Assembly: GCF_000194155.1 (NCBI RefSeq)
Contig: NZ_GL877878.1
Location: forward strand, 1,266,351-1,330,350
Reading direction: 5' to 3'
Source: Saccharopolyspora spinosa NRRL 18395
GTDB taxonomy: Bacteria; Actinomycetota; Actinomycetes; Mycobacteriales; Pseudonocardiaceae
DNA length: 64,000 nucleotides
Under the pieces are notes generated by a model. The model made no database searches. It saw only the letters and a list, made by a program, of their open reading frames with translations, and was not told where the DNA came from. This document shows, in pieces, positions 1-11,165 of this stretch. Position numbers and translations under genes: made by a program. How positions within the stretch are numbered: the stretch's first letter is position 1; each line of letters starts with the position of its first letter.

Positions 1-105
1 CGCACGGAGGCCCTGCGCCCGCTGTTCGTCGCGGTCCCCGCCGCCCGCCGGGCGTCGGTCGCCGAGATGGTCCGCGTCCTCGCCGACCGAGCCGAGAAGT
101 CCTGA
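1..105 (+). CDS. C-terminal end of an unidentified protein (partial)
   Basis: An open frame enters from the left edge and stops at TGA 103-105, giving 34 residues rich in Ala, Arg and Val that end in ADRAEKS. The residues look like an alpha-helical C-terminus, but there is no motif to name a family. The gene is cut by the window edge. It is followed within 25 bases by a strong hairpin, consistent with the end of a transcription unit. Function unknown. Confidence 0.5.
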   Translation, partial: RTEALRPLFVAVPAARRASVAEMVRVLADRAEKS

Positions 106-125
106 CTCACCCGATCGTGGAAGCG

Positions 126-170
126 TGAAGGGCGCCTTTCGCCAAATCATTTGGCAGGAGGCGCCCTTCA
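126..170. terminator. Hairpin terminator between convergent units
   Basis: An 11-base perfect inverted repeat (TGAAGGGCGCC at 126-136, complement at 160-170) encloses a second short stem, CCAAAT/ATTTGG. It lies just after the plus-strand gene ending at 105 and downstream of the minus-strand hemH unit, so it could terminate both. There is no T-run, as is common in actinomycetes. Confidence 0.7.
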
Positions 171-190
171 CCCGGAACGATGGCCCACCG

Positions 191-325
191 TCAGCGGCCG
201 GTCAGCACGAGATCCCGCACTCCGATCGTGGCGTGCAGCTGCTCGACTTCAGGAAATCCTCGAACCGTGCGCACGACGTCCAGGCCGTAGTTCGGCTCGA
301 TCGTCACCATCGTGATGCCCTCCAC
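191..325 (-). CDS. Small hypothetical protein downstream of hemH
   Basis: A 44-residue frame starts at GTG 325 (ATG 310 is an alternative) and stops at TGA 191-193, directly after the hemH stop and on the same strand. The peptide contains VTIEPNYGLDVVRTV and ends DLVLTGR; its composition looks protein-like rather than random. It could also be a degraded C-terminal piece of a longer protein, because the same frame is closed upstream by a TGA inside the end of hemH. No family recognised and no clear ribosome binding site. Confidence 0.3.
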   Translation of the reverse strand: MEGITMVTIEPNYGLDVVRTVRGFPEVEQLHATIGVRDLVLTGR

Positions 326-339
326 GCGGAACCGGCCCG

Positions 340-1359
340 TCAGCAACCGGGGGCGCAGGGTTCACCGTTGGTGGTGGAACCTGCTGCCGGCATGGTGGAA
401 AGCTTCCGCGGCTCGACGCCGTCGGTGTGCTCGGCGATGAGTTCGACGATCAGCTTCGCGAACCGCGGGTCCGGACCGGCCGTCGCCGCGCGGGCGAAGC
501 CCATGTCCAGCTCCGCGGCCTTATCCTTGGCTTCGTTGTCCAGGTCCCAGAGCACCTCCAGGTGGTCGGAGACGAAGCCGATCGGGCTGACCACCACCGC
601 CTGGACGCCTTTGGCGTGCAGACCCTCGATGTGGTCGCAGATGTCCGGCTCCAGCCACGGCACCTGCGGCGGCCCGGAGCGCGACTGCCAAACCACGTCG
701 TAGTCAGCCTCCCCGACCGCCTCCGCTACCAGCCGCGACGCCTCGGCGATCTGGCGGGAATACCACTGCGGCGCACCGTCCGGCCCCTCCTGCCCATCGG
801 CCCTCACCGGGATCGAGTGCGCGGTGAACACCAGGCGCGCCTGCTCGCGCTGCGCCGGGTCCATCTCGGCGAACGCGCGGCGCACCGCGTCGGCGTTGGA
901 CTCGACGAACAGCGGGTGGTCGAAGAACTGCCGCAGCTTCACCAGTTCCGGGGCCCGCTCGCCGACCGCGGCGCGGGCCCGCGCGATGTCCTCGTGGTAC
1001 TGCTTGCAACCCGAGTAACCACCCCAGGCGGAGGTGGCGAACACCAGTGCGCGGCGCACCCCGTCATCGGCCATCTTCGCGACGGTTTTCTCGACCATCG
1101 GGTGCCAGTTGCGGTTACCGAAGTAGACCGGCAGCTCCCGGTCCTGCGCAGCGAGTTCCGCCTCCAGGGCCGCCATGATGTCCTTGTTGAGCCGGTTGAT
1201 CGGAGACACCCCGCCGAAGTGGTGGTAGTGCTCGGCGACCTCGTCGAGGCGTTCCGGCGGCACTCCCCTGCCTCTGGTCACGTTCTCCAGGAACGGTCGG
1301 ACTTCATCCGGGCCTTCGGGGCCCCCGAACGACAGGAACAGCAACGCATCAAAGCTCAC
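340..1359 (-). CDS. hemH: Ferrochelatase (coproporphyrin ferrochelatase type)
   Basis: Inserts ferrous iron into the porphyrin; in Actinobacteria this family acts on coproporphyrin III in the coproporphyrin-dependent haem pathway. The 339-residue product starts [19 protein letters not shown], the typical N-terminus, followed by the [10 protein letters not shown] segment, a FGNRNWHP stretch and FTAHSIP containing the conserved His, then [16 protein letters not shown] and [17 protein letters not shown] near the C-terminus. GTG at 1357-1359 is chosen because homology begins there; an upstream in-frame extension is Arg-rich and unlike the family. It lies downstream of inhA on the same strand (about 67 bases), matching the fabG1-inhA-hemH order of mycobacteria. 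The last residues (EPCAPGC) are not conserved. Confidence 0.95.
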   Translation of the reverse strand: MSFDALLFLSFGGPEGPDEVRPFLENVTRGRGVPPERLDEVAEHYHHFGGVSPINRLNKDIMAALEAELAAQDRELPVYFGNRNWHPMVEKTVAKMADDGVRRALVFATSAWGGYSGCKQYHEDIARARAAVGERAPELVKLRQFFDHPLFVESNADAVRRAFAEMDPAQREQARLVFTAHSIPVRADGQEGPDGAPQWYSRQIAEASRLVAEAVGEADYDVVWQSRSGPPQVPWLEPDICDHIEGLHAKGVQAVVVSPIGFVSDHLEVLWDLDNEAKDKAAELDMGFARAATAGPDPRFAKLIVELIAEHTDGVEPRKLSTMPAAGSTTNGEPCAPGC

Positions 1360-1426
1360 CCGACCATGATGCCGCCGCGCGACGAGCGCCCGCAGCCGGG
1401 GGCACCGGCCGCGGGCGCGTCGCAAC

Positions 1427-2194
1427 TCAGATGCCGAGGGCGTGCACGCCGCCGTCGACCATGATCATCGAACCGGTGGTCTTGGGCAGCCAGTCCGACA
1501 GCACCGCGCACACCGACTTGGCCACCGGGGTGGGGTCGTTGACGTCCCAGCCCAGCGGGGCGCGATTGCCCCAGCCGGCCTCCAGGTCGGCGAAGCCCGG
1601 GATCGACTTGGCCGCCATCGTCCGCACCGGACCGGCCGACACCAGGTTGACCCGGACGCCCTTCGGCCCCAGCTCGCGCGCCAGGTAGCGGGAGGTCGAC
1701 TCCAACGCGGCCTTGGCCACGCCCATCCAGTCGTAGGCGGGCCAGGCGACGCGGGCGTCGAAGTCCATGCCGACGATCGAGGCGCCGTCGCCCAGCAGCG
1801 GCAGCGTGGCGGTGCTCAGCGACTTGAACGAGTACGCCGAGACCTCCAGCGCGGTCGAGACGTCCGACCACGGCGCGGCCAGGAAGTCCCCGCCCAGGCA
1901 GGACGCCGGGGCGAAGCCGATGGAGTGCAGCACGCCGTCGAGCCCATCGACATGCTCGCGCACCCGGTCGGCGAGGCTGTCGAGGTGCTCGTCGCTGGTC
2001 ACGTCCAGCTCCAGCACCGGCGCAGGCTTGGGCAACCGGCCGGCGATGCGCTGAACCAGGCTCATCCGGCCGAACCCGGTGAGCACCACCTCGGCGCCCT
2101 GCTCCTGGGCGGCCTTGGCCGCGTGGAACGCGATCGAGGCGTCCGTGATCACGCCAGTGATCAGAATCCGCTTGCCTTCGAGCAATCCGCTCAC
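1427..2194 (-). CDS. inhA: Enoyl-[acyl-carrier-protein] reductase (NADH)
   Basis: FabI/InhA-type reductase of type II fatty acid synthesis, catalysing the last step of each elongation cycle with NADH. The 255-residue protein begins [19 protein letters not shown] with the nucleotide-binding loop, has LHSIGFAP in the middle, and the catalytic Tyr/Lys pair in [13 protein letters not shown] (Tyr, six residues, Lys). It ends [17 protein letters not shown] 2192-2194 is chosen because GGAGG lies 6-10 bases upstream; longer in-frame extensions are not homologous. It follows fabG1 on the same strand and is transcribed toward hemH, as in mycobacteria where the two reductases form an operon. Confidence 0.95.
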   Translation of the reverse strand: MSGLLEGKRILITGVITDASIAFHAAKAAQEQGAEVVLTGFGRMSLVQRIAGRLPKPAPVLELDVTSDEHLDSLADRVREHVDGLDGVLHSIGFAPASCLGGDFLAAPWSDVSTALEVSAYSFKSLSTATLPLLGDGASIVGMDFDARVAWPAYDWMGVAKAALESTSRYLARELGPKGVRVNLVSAGPVRTMAAKSIPGFADLEAGWGNRAPLGWDVNDPTPVAKSVCAVLSDWLPKTTGSMIMVDGGVHALGI

Positions 2195-2262
2195 GTGTTT
2201 CCTCCGCTGTGCTTTCGCGAAAAGACTTGATCGTCCACTGCACCCGTCCAACCGGACCGGAC

Positions 2263-2991
<729 letters not shown>

Positions 2992-3143
2992 TCAAGATTC
3001 CTTTCAGCCGCGACATTATCCGCTCGCGATCCCTGGCCGCTCGTCGCGTCCATACAGAAATACCTGCACCGTGTCGTGGTCCCCCTACAGCGACCGGGGC
3101 AGGCAGACTGCGCTACAGGAGCCCCGACCCGGGAGGCGCTTTC

Positions 3144-6035
3144 ATGGCCACCTCGTTCGACGACCTCGCCGCCGAGCTGCGCGGCGCGCTGTCCGGCCCG
3201 GTTCGTTTCGACCCCGGCACCCGCGCGCTGTACTCCACCGATGCGTCCAACTACCGCCAGGTCCCGATCGGCGTGGTGCTCCCCCGCACCGAGGACGACG
3301 TGACCGCGGCGGTCGCAGTCGCCCGGCGGTACGGCGTGCCGATCACCGGCCGCGGCGCGGGCACCAGCATCGCCGGGAACGCTGTCGGTCCCGGCCTCGT
3401 TCTCGACTTCTCCAGGCACCTCAACCGAATCCTGGACATCGACCCCGAGCGGCGGCTGGCCCGCGTGCAGCCGGGCGTCGTGCTGGACTCGCTGCGGTCC
3501 GCGGTCGCCGGGCACGGCCTGACCTTCGGGCCGGATCCCTCCACCCACAGCCGCTGCACGCTCGGCGGCATGATCGGCAACAACGCGTGCGGCACGCACT
3601 CGGTCGCCTGGGGCAAGACCGTCGACAACGTGCATTCGCTGGACGTGCTGCTCGCCGACGGCACCCGACTGCAGCTCGGCGCGACCTCGCCGACCGAACT
3701 GGACCGGCTGTGCACGCGCGGCGACCGGACGGGTCGCCTCTACCAGGAGCTGCGGGCGCTGCGCGAGGACGCCGGTGACCTGGTTCGCCGCTCGTTCCCG
3801 GACCTGACCCGGCGGGTGTCCGGCTACAACCTGGACCAGCTGCTGCCGGAGAACGGGTTCCACCTGGCCCGGGCCCTGGTCGGCACCGAGGGCAGCTGCG
3901 CCGTGGTGCTGGGCGCGACGGTCCAGCTGGTGCCCTCACCGCCGGTCCGGGCGATGACGGTGCTCGGCTTCCCCGACACCTACGCTGCGGCCGACGAGGT
4001 GCCCCGGCTGCGCGGGTTGGACGCGCTGGCGATCGAGGGGCTCAGCGCCGAACTGGTGGACGTCGTGCGCCAGCGCAACCCCGGCTCGCCCGCATTGCGG
4101 CTGCTGCCCGTTGGCCGGAGCTGGCTGCTGGTGGAATCCGGCGGAGCCGACCAGGGCGAGGCCGAGGCGGCGGCGAATCGCATCGCGGAGGCGATGGGTA
4201 CACGGGCGGAGAGCGTGATCCACACCGTCCCAGCCCGGATGGCCGCGCTGTGGAAGATCCGCGAGGAAGGCTCTGGCTACTCGACGCGGATGGCCGGTTC
4301 CGAACGGTGGCCCGGGTGGGAAGACGCCGCCGTACCGCCCGAGCGCCTGGGCTCCTACCTGCGGGAATTCGACGCGCTGCTGGCCAGGTTCGGCCGCCGC
4401 GGGGTGACCTACGGCCACTACGGGGACGGCTGCATCCACGTCCGGATCGACTTCGACCTGCTGTCCTCCCCTGGCGCAACCGAGTACCGGGCCTTCCTGG
4501 AGGCTGCGGCGGACCTGGTCGTCGCGCACGGCGGTTCGGTCTCCGGCGAGCACGGCGACGGCCAGGCGCGGTCGGCGCTGCTGAGCCGGATGTACCCGCC
4601 CGAGGTGATCGATGCGTTCGAGCGGTTCAAGACCGCCTTCGACCCCGTCGAGCGGTTCAAGACCGCCTTCGACCCCGACGACCTGCTCAACCCGGGCCAG
4701 ATCGTGCGCCCGCGCCCGGTCGACGCCGACCTGCGGCTGCTGGTGGCCCCGCCCCGGCTGCCGAGCCGGACCACGCTGGCGCTGCACGCCGACTCTGGCG
4801 ATCTCGCGGCCGCGACCCGGCGCTGCGTCGGGATGGGCAAATGCCTGAACACCACGGGCGGGGTGATGTGCCCGAGCTACCGGGCCACGAAGGAGGAGAA
4901 GCACTCCACCCGGGGTAGGGCGCACCTGCTGTTCGAGATGCTGGCCGGTCGTGTCGTCCGCCGCGGCTGGCGTTCGCCGGAGGTCCGGGACGCGCTGGAC
5001 CTGTGCTTGTCGTGCAAGGGCTGCAAGTCGGACTGCCCGGTCGATGTCGACATGGCGACGTACAAGGCCGAGTTCCTGCACCACCATTACCGGCACCGCG
5101 TCCGCCCAGCCTCGCACTACGCTATGGGTTTCCTGCCGCTGTGGTTGCGCTTGGGGCAGCGCGTTCCGAAGCTGGCGAACCGGGTGCTCGCCGGACCGCT
5201 GGCCCCAGTGCTCAAGCGGCTCGGCGGCATCGACGCCCGGCGCGCGGTCCCGGAGTTGGCGCCGCAGACACTACAGGCGTGGTGGTCGAGGCGGCGCCCG
5301 ATCGTCAACACCACCACTCGCGTGGTGCTTTTCCCGGACACCTTCACCAACCACTTCGATCCGCAGATCGGCCGGGACGCCGTCGCGGCCCTCGAAGCGC
5401 TGGGCCACACTGTGGAGATGCCGCGCGAGCCGGTCTGCTGCGGGCTGACCTGGCACTCGACCGGGCAGCTCGGCATCGCCCGCTCGATGGCCCGCCGCAC
5501 GGCCCACCTGCTGCGACCCCGAATCGACCAGGGCCTGCCCGTCGTCGGCCTGGAACCCAGTTGCACCGCCTTCCTGCGCAACGACGCGCTGGAACTCGCA
5601 CCACACGACCCGGACGTCGCGGCGCTGGCCGCGGCAACCAAGACATTCGCCGAATGGGTCGAACCGACCCGCTCGCAGTGGCGGCGAGCCGAATCCGGGC
5701 CGGAGGCGCTGGTGCAGGTCCACTGCCACCAGCACGCGGAACTGGGCTTCGCCGCCGATCAGGCCACATTGGACGCCACCGGAACCCGCGCGCGGGTGCT
5801 GGATTCGGGCTGCTGTGGCCTGGCGGGGAACTTCGGCTTCGAACGCGGCCACTACGACGTCTCGATCGCCTGCGCCGAACAAGCCCTGCTCCCGGCCGTG
5901 CGAGCGGCCGACCCGGGCACTGAGATCGTCGCCGACGGCTTCAGCTGCCGAACCCAACTACGCCAGACCAGCGAGACCGAGCCGGTCCACCTCGCCACCC
6001 TCGTCGCCCGCGCTCTCAACGTCAGCGGGTCGTGA
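3144..6035 (+). CDS. FAD-linked oxidase / 4Fe-4S / CCG-domain oxidoreductase (D-2-hydroxyacid dehydrogenase type)
   Basis: A 963-residue fusion. The N-terminal half is a PCMH/VAO FAD-binding domain (ITGRGAGTSIAGNAVG, FGPDPSTHSRCTLGGMIGNN, ALVGTEGSCAVV) with the oxidase C-terminal domain (YGHYGDGCIHVR, SGEHGDGQARS, LLNPGQIV). After it come two cysteine clusters, RCVGMGKCLNTTGGVMCPSY and CLSCKGCKSDCPVDVD, typical of a GlpC-like dicluster ferredoxin, then two cysteine-rich CCG motifs (EPVCCGLTW, SGCCGLAGNFGFE). The architecture matches membrane-associated D-lactate/D-2-hydroxyglutarate dehydrogenases that pass electrons to a carrier; the substrate cannot be read from sequence. ATG 3144 follows GGGAGGC. 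An in-frame 30-base duplication sits at 4619-4678. Transcribed divergently from fabG1; trxA-like gene follows after 93 bases. Confidence 0.88.
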   Translation: MATSFDDLAAELRGALSGPVRFDPGTRALYSTDASNYRQVPIGVVLPRTEDDVTAAVAVARRYGVPITGRGAGTSIAGNAVGPGLVLDFSRHLNRILDIDPERRLARVQPGVVLDSLRSAVAGHGLTFGPDPSTHSRCTLGGMIGNNACGTHSVAWGKTVDNVHSLDVLLADGTRLQLGATSPTELDRLCTRGDRTGRLYQELRALREDAGDLVRRSFPDLTRRVSGYNLDQLLPENGFHLARALVGTEGSCAVVLGATVQLVPSPPVRAMTVLGFPDTYAAADEVPRLRGLDALAIEGLSAELVDVVRQRNPGSPALRLLPVGRSWLLVESGGADQGEAEAAANRIAEAMGTRAESVIHTVPARMAALWKIREEGSGYSTRMAGSERWPGWEDAAVPPERLGSYLREFDALLARFGRRGVTYGHYGDGCIHVRIDFDLLSSPGATEYRAFLEAAADLVVAHGGSVSGEHGDGQARSALLSRMYPPEVIDAFERFKTAFDPVERFKTAFDPDDLLNPGQIVRPRPVDADLRLLVAPPRLPSRTTLALHADSGDLAAATRRCVGMGKCLNTTGGVMCPSYRATKEEKHSTRGRAHLLFEMLAGRVVRRGWRSPEVRDALDLCLSCKGCKSDCPVDVDMATYKAEFLHHHYRHRVRPASHYAMGFLPLWLRLGQRVPKLANRVLAGPLAPVLKRLGGIDARRAVPELAPQTLQAWWSRRRPIVNTTTRVVLFPDTFTNHFDPQIGRDAVAALEALGHTVEMPREPVCCGLTWHSTGQLGIARSMARRTAHLLRPRIDQGLPVVGLEPSCTAFLRNDALELAPHDPDVAALAAATKTFAEWVEPTRSQWRRAESGPEALVQVHCHQHAELGFAADQATLDATGTRARVLDSGCCGLAGNFGFERGHYDVSIACAEQALLPAVRAADPGTEIVADGFSCRTQLRQTSETEPVHLATLVARALNVSGS
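4619..4678 (+). repeat. Perfect in-frame 30-base tandem duplication inside the FAD oxidase
   Basis: Two copies (4619-4648 and 4649-4678) differ at one base and encode ERFKTAFDPV followed by ERFKTAFDPD just before DLLNPGQIV. Related oxidases normally have one copy of the FK..FDP..LLNPG segment, so one copy looks like an insertion of ten residues. Confidence 0.9.
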
Positions 6036-6128
6036 CGCGCGGTGATGGATGCGATACCGGGCCGGGGAATGCGAGGCCGGTGCCCCGTGTTGCTCGGATA
6101 AGCGCGCAACCAGCCAGGAGGAAATCAG

Positions 6129-6479
6129 ATGGCAACGGTCGAGCTGACCACCGAGAACTTCGACGAGGTCGTCTCCGGCAACGAATTCGTGATCATCGAC
6201 TTCTGGGCTGATTGGTGCGGCCCGTGCAAGATGTTCGCGCCAGTCTTCGAACGCAGTGCCGAGAAGCACGACGACATCGTCTTCGCCAAGGTGGACACCG
6301 AGGCCCAGCCGCAGCTGGCCGGCGCCTTCGAGGTCCGCTCCATCCCGACGCTGGCGATCGTCCGCGACAACGTCCTCGTCTTCCAACAGCCCGGTGCACT
6401 CCCGGAGAACGTCTTCGAAGACGTCATCCGCCAGGCCCGCGAACTCGACATGGAAGAAGTCCGCAACAGCGCGACGTGA
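6129..6479 (+). CDS. Thioredoxin
   Basis: A 116-residue thioredoxin-fold protein with the classical active site FWADWCGPCKMFAPVFE near residue 30, the conserved Asp before it (IDFWADWCGPC) and the cis-Pro loop SIPTLAIV. It would reduce protein disulfides in the cytoplasm; there is no signal peptide. ATG 6129 is preceded by AGGAGG. The C-terminal tail (ARELDMEEVRNSAT) is slightly longer than TrxA. Downstream of the FAD/FeS oxidoreductase, possibly co-transcribed, and convergent with the MgtC gene with one base between stops. Confidence 0.93.
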   Translation: MATVELTTENFDEVVSGNEFVIIDFWADWCGPCKMFAPVFERSAEKHDDIVFAKVDTEAQPQLAGAFEVRSIPTLAIVRDNVLVFQQPGALPENVFEDVIRQARELDMEEVRNSAT

Positions 6480-6480
6480 G

Positions 6481-7203
6481 CTAGAAGCCCGGTTCGAAGG
6501 CCTCCCCGACCGCGGTATGCAAGACGCCCGGCAGCGCGCTGATCTCTTCGACCAGCGCCGCTGCGGGGGCTTTGCCTCGCAGCCTCAGCGCGACCACGGC
6601 GGTCCGCTGCTGCTCGTCGTCGGTGTCCTCGCGTTCCACTTCCAGATCCATCACGGTCCACCCCCGGCTGGTGCACAGGGTCAGCACGCTGCGCAGCACG
6701 CCGTACCCGTCGAGGTAACCGATGCGAAGCACCTGCGGCTCCCGCAGCGACTTACGCATCAACCGCATCAACCGCGGATATCCCATCGCCACGAGGAAGT
6801 GCACAGCCGTCACCGCCGCGGCCAGCACCACCAGGCCGCTGCCGCAAGCCATACCGACCGCGGCGACCACCCACACCGTGGCCGCAGTGGTCAGGCCACG
6901 AACCGCGTCGCGGCGCACGAAGATCAAGCCACCGCCGATGAACCCGATGCCCGAGACGATCTGCGCCGCCACCCGCGACGGGTCGAACGAGACCCGGTCG
7001 AGCACCAGCAGATCACCGAAGCCGTACTTGGACACCAGCATGAACAGCGCCGCGCCGACGCCCACCAAGGCGTGCGTGCGGAGTCCGGCGCTCTTGGCCC
7101 GGATCTCCCGCTCCAGCCCGATCAAGCTGGAGAACAGCAGCGCAATGCCCAGCTCGACGAGCAGTGGAACCTCGCCCAACCCGGCTACAACCGCACCAGA
7201 CAT
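6481..7203 (-). CDS. MgtC/SapB family membrane protein
   Basis: About 240 residues with four or five hydrophobic segments in the first 150 (for example ELGIALLFSSLIGLEREI, GLRTHALVGVGAALFML, QIVSGIGFIGGGLIF, LTTAATVWVVAAVGMACGSG), the characteristic MgtC signature regions, followed by a soluble ACT-like C-terminal domain. MgtC proteins are linked to magnesium limitation, acid tolerance and inhibition of F-type ATPase in other bacteria; the role here is inferred only from family. ATG 7203 is used; GTG 7221 is an alternative and neither has a strong Shine-Dalgarno. Last gene of the minus-strand run that starts at moxR. Confidence 0.85.
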   Translation of the reverse strand: MSGAVVAGLGEVPLLVELGIALLFSSLIGLEREIRAKSAGLRTHALVGVGAALFMLVSKYGFGDLLVLDRVSFDPSRVAAQIVSGIGFIGGGLIFVRRDAVRGLTTAATVWVVAAVGMACGSGLVVLAAAVTAVHFLVAMGYPRLMRLMRKSLREPQVLRIGYLDGYGVLRSVLTLCTSRGWTVMDLEVEREDTDDEQQRTAVVALRLRGKAPAAALVEEISALPGVLHTAVGEAFEPGF

Positions 7204-7249
7204 CCCTGGAACGTAACGCACCGCACCAGATCGGTCGCCATCAGTGCGC

Positions 7250-7840
7250 TCAGCCGGCCTGCCGCGGCCGCCTGGCCAAGTAGGCCACGGCAGGCGGCAG
7301 GTTGCGCCAAACAGTCCGGCTGATCACCGTCTCCTCGAACTCGGCCCGCAGGTCTGCCAGCTGCCGGCGGGCCGGCGGGGCCCACCTCGTCCAGGTGTAG
7401 GCGAACTGCGTGAACGCGCCGCCGGGAACCAGCGACCGGGCGATCAGCCGGATCAGCGGAACCCCGTCCATCGGCGCGTGCGCCACCCACGGCAGGCCGC
7501 TGACCACGACATCGGCCCGCAACTCGCGCTGCCGCAACAGCTCCGGCAGCTCCCGGGCGTTCGCGCACACCGACTCCACCGCCGGGAACCGCTCCCCCAG
7601 CTCCGCCGACCACCGCGGGTTGAGCTCCAGCGCCAGGTGCCGTCCGCGGCCGCCGAGCCGGCGCTGGATCACCTCGGTGAACGCGCCGGTGCCCGGCCCC
7701 AGCTCGACCACCACCGGATCACCCCGGTGCGGGATGGGCGCCACCATCTGCTCGGCCAACGACAGCGAGCTGGGACCGACGGCAGCGGTCGTGGTCGGCG
7801 ATTTGACGAACTCCCACAGAAAACCCGCTGCTGTGCCCAC
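7250..7840 (-). CDS. SAM-dependent methyltransferase (PmtA/KsgA-like), paralogue 1
   Basis: A 196-residue class I methyltransferase: VVVELGPGTGAFTE is the SAM-binding motif I, followed by LALELNPRW, VVSGLPW and the C-terminal TVWRNLPPAVAYLARRPRQ. The pattern resembles phospholipid N-methyltransferases and rRNA dimethylases, but the NPPY-type catalytic motif is replaced by SGLPW, so the substrate is uncertain. GTG 7838-7840 is chosen because GGGAG precedes it and homology starts nearby. It follows the VWA gene by 14 bases. A close relative lies at 28845-29510, sharing FVKSP/VHKPN-like N-termini, GLPW and the RRPRQ end. Confidence 0.8.
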   Translation of the reverse strand: MGTAAGFLWEFVKSPTTTAAVGPSSLSLAEQMVAPIPHRGDPVVVELGPGTGAFTEVIQRRLGGRGRHLALELNPRWSAELGERFPAVESVCANARELPELLRQRELRADVVVSGLPWVAHAPMDGVPLIRLIARSLVPGGAFTQFAYTWTRWAPPARRQLADLRAEFEETVISRTVWRNLPPAVAYLARRPRQAG

Positions 7841-7854
7841 CGGCGCTCCCGTCG

Positions 7855-8838
7855 CTAAGGCAACCTTCGGCCGGCGAACAACGAGATCCCGGCCGCGATG
7901 ATCGCGGCGAGCGTACCCAGCACCAGCCACGGCTTGCTGGCGTCTGTGTGCTTGGTCTCGTACCCGATCTGCTCGCCGAGCGTCGCGTACACCTCGCGCA
8001 ACTGCTCGGCGCTGGCAGCCTTGTGGAACTCACCGCCAGAGAGCCGAGCGATCTCCTGCATCGCCTCGTCGTCGACCTCGACCCACTCCTGCTCGCCCTC
8101 GATCTCGATGCTGCCGTGCTTGGTGCCGAAGGAGATCGTGGAGATCGGGATCCCGACCTGCTTGGCTTCCTTGGCCTTGGTGTAGGCACCGCGCGGCGCG
8201 TCCATCTCGCGCGGGATCGTCTGCCCACCGTCGGCCATCAGCACGATCCGAGCCGGTGGCGCCCCGGCCGGGCCGCCGACGATCTTCCCGAACGAGTCGA
8301 TGGCCTGCAGCGAGGCGTTGATCCCGTCGCCGGTGGCGGTCGCCTCTGCCAGCTTCAGGCTGTCGATGGCCTGCTTGACGCTCGCCCGGTCGGTCGTCGG
8401 CATCACCAGCACCGTCGCGGTGCCCGCGAACGAAACCAGCCCGAGGTTGATGCCCGGCGTCAGCTTGTCCGCGAACTCCTTCGCGGCGACCTTCGCCGCC
8501 TCCAAGCGGCTGGGTTCGACGTCGGTGGCCTTCATCGACAGCGACACGTCGATGGTGAGCATCACGGTGGCCCGGTTGCGCGGGATCCGCTGCTCGGCGG
8601 TGGGTCCGGTCAGCGCCACGGTGAGCAGGATCAGCGCCACTCCGAGCAGCGCCGGAGGCACGTGCTTCCACCAGCCTTGCCGGGTCGATGCGACCCGGTC
8701 GAGCACCTCCATGTTGCTGAACCGCAGCGTGTCCCGACGGCGGCGGCGCAACGCCCACAGGTAGCCGGCGATCAACGCCGCGACCACGAACAGCAGCAGG
8801 AACCACCACGGTGTGGTGAATCCCGACAAACTCAACAT
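7855..8838 (-). CDS. VWA-domain membrane protein of the MoxR operon (BatA-like)
   Basis: A 327-residue protein with two N-terminal transmembrane helices (WFLLLFVVAALIAGYLWAL and the ALLGVALILLTVALTG segment), a von Willebrand A domain with a MIDAS motif DVSLSMKATD plus the distal Thr and Asp (TATGDGIN, LMADGG), and a C-terminal helix (WLVLGTLAAIIAAGISLFAG). It corresponds to Mycobacterium tuberculosis Rv1481 by position and architecture. It probably works with MoxR ATPase and the DUF58 protein in envelope-linked complex assembly. ATG 8838 shares its A with the upstream TGA (TGATG), and AGGAG precedes it. Confidence 0.9.
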   Translation of the reverse strand: MLSLSGFTTPWWFLLLFVVAALIAGYLWALRRRRRDTLRFSNMEVLDRVASTRQGWWKHVPPALLGVALILLTVALTGPTAEQRIPRNRATVMLTIDVSLSMKATDVEPSRLEAAKVAAKEFADKLTPGINLGLVSFAGTATVLVMPTTDRASVKQAIDSLKLAEATATGDGINASLQAIDSFGKIVGGPAGAPPARIVLMADGGQTIPREMDAPRGAYTKAKEAKQVGIPISTISFGTKHGSIEIEGEQEWVEVDDEAMQEIARLSGGEFHKAASAEQLREVYATLGEQIGYETKHTDASKPWLVLGTLAAIIAAGISLFAGRRLP

Positions 8839-9805
8839 CACGCTGCTCCTCCGGACCAACCCCGTTTGCGCGCCACCACGAACCGCACCACGTCGGCGAT
8901 CCAGTCCGAGTCCGTCCGCAGCGACAGGTGCGCGCACCCGGCTCGCCGCAGCACGGCCGCGACCTGGTCACGGTGCGCCGCAGCGGCGGCGGCGAACTCC
9001 TTGCGCAGCACCGGGGTCGTGTGCACCTCCCGCTGCTTGCCCGTTTCCGGGTCCGACAGCAGGACGGTGCCGACATCGGGCAATTCCAGGTCGCGCGGGT
9101 CCAGCACCTCGATCGCCAGCAGCGAGTGGCGGGCCCCCAGCCCGCGCAGCGCGCGCTGCCAATCCGTCGGCCCCAGGAAGTCCGAGATGACCACCGCCAG
9201 CCCGCGCCGGCGGGGCGGTCGACGCAGCGCCTCCAGCAACTTCGCTAGATCACCCCGCGTGCCTTCCTCGGCGCGCGGCGTCTCGGCCACCTTCTTCAGC
9301 AGCGCCCGCGCATACGCCGCGCCACCGCGCGCCGGCAGCCGGACCGGGTTGGTGCCGTTGTCCACCACCGCGCCGATCCGGTTGCCGCCGCCGCTGGTCA
9401 GGAACATCACTGCGGCCAACGCGGCGACGGCGAGCTCCCGCTTGTCGCAAGCCGCCGAGCCGAAGTCGAGGCTCGGCGACAGGTCCATCGCCACCCAGGT
9501 CTCCAGCTCGCGGTCCGCGACCGTCTGCCGGATGTGCGGTTCGGCGGTACGGGCGGTGACCGCCCAGTCCATCCGCCGCACGTCGTCACCTGGCTGGTAA
9601 ACCCGCGCCTCGCCCGGCTCGGTGCCCGGACCGGGCACCAACCCCAGGTGGTTGCCCTGCAGGAGGCCGTCGAGTCGGCCGCGCACGTTCAGCTCCAGCG
9701 ACCGCAGGGCGGCCTCCAGCCGTCCGGAGTCCAGGGCGGGAGGCGCCCAGGACGGACGATCGCCTCGGCCGGAATGGGGTGCTGCCGACACCGCTGCGTC
9801 GCTCC

Positions 9806-9809
<4 letters not shown>
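8838..9809 (-). CDS. DUF58 domain protein of the MoxR operon
   Basis: A 323-residue DUF58 protein. The signature region EARVYQPGDDVRRMDWAVTART lies about residue 70, followed by a VWA-like fold (WVAMDLSPSLDFGSA, with an incomplete MIDAS) and VVISDFLG. The same gene order, moxR-DUF58-VWA, is found in M. tuberculosis (Rv1479-Rv1481). DUF58 proteins are thought to act as partners of MoxR chaperones, but the mechanism is not established. Starts at GTG 9807-9809, overlapping the moxR stop by four bases, so translational coupling is likely. Confidence 0.9.
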
Positions 9810-10936
<1,127 letters not shown>

Positions 10937-11165
10937 TTCTCCCAGCCTCCTGTCGTCGATGCGGCCGTCCCCGGCCGATCAAGATCCTGGCACGCTCCCG
11001 TCGCACACTCGCGCGGGGGCAATCTCCCACGGACACCCAACCCCACCGGCGGTATGAGCGCTGTGAAGCCCCACCGAAATCTTAATTTCACTCAACACTG
11101 AAACCACAGATACTACAAACATTACGAGCGGAGTTCTTTGCCGAGTTGGTCGTCAGGGATGCCCC
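10937..11165 (-). promoter_or_regulatory. AT-rich upstream region of the moxR operon
   Basis: About 230 bases without a gene between the mobA-like stop and moxR. The part at 11080-11140 is markedly AT-rich for this genome and reads on the minus strand as a plausible promoter region (TTGAG and TAAGAT elements with non-ideal spacing). No terminator hairpin separates it clearly from the mobA-like gene. Confidence 0.35.

Noticed and set aside
427-1464. Plus-strand frames opposite hemH and inhA
   Set aside because: No domain content; hemH and inhA on the minus strand are clear homologues with proper starts.
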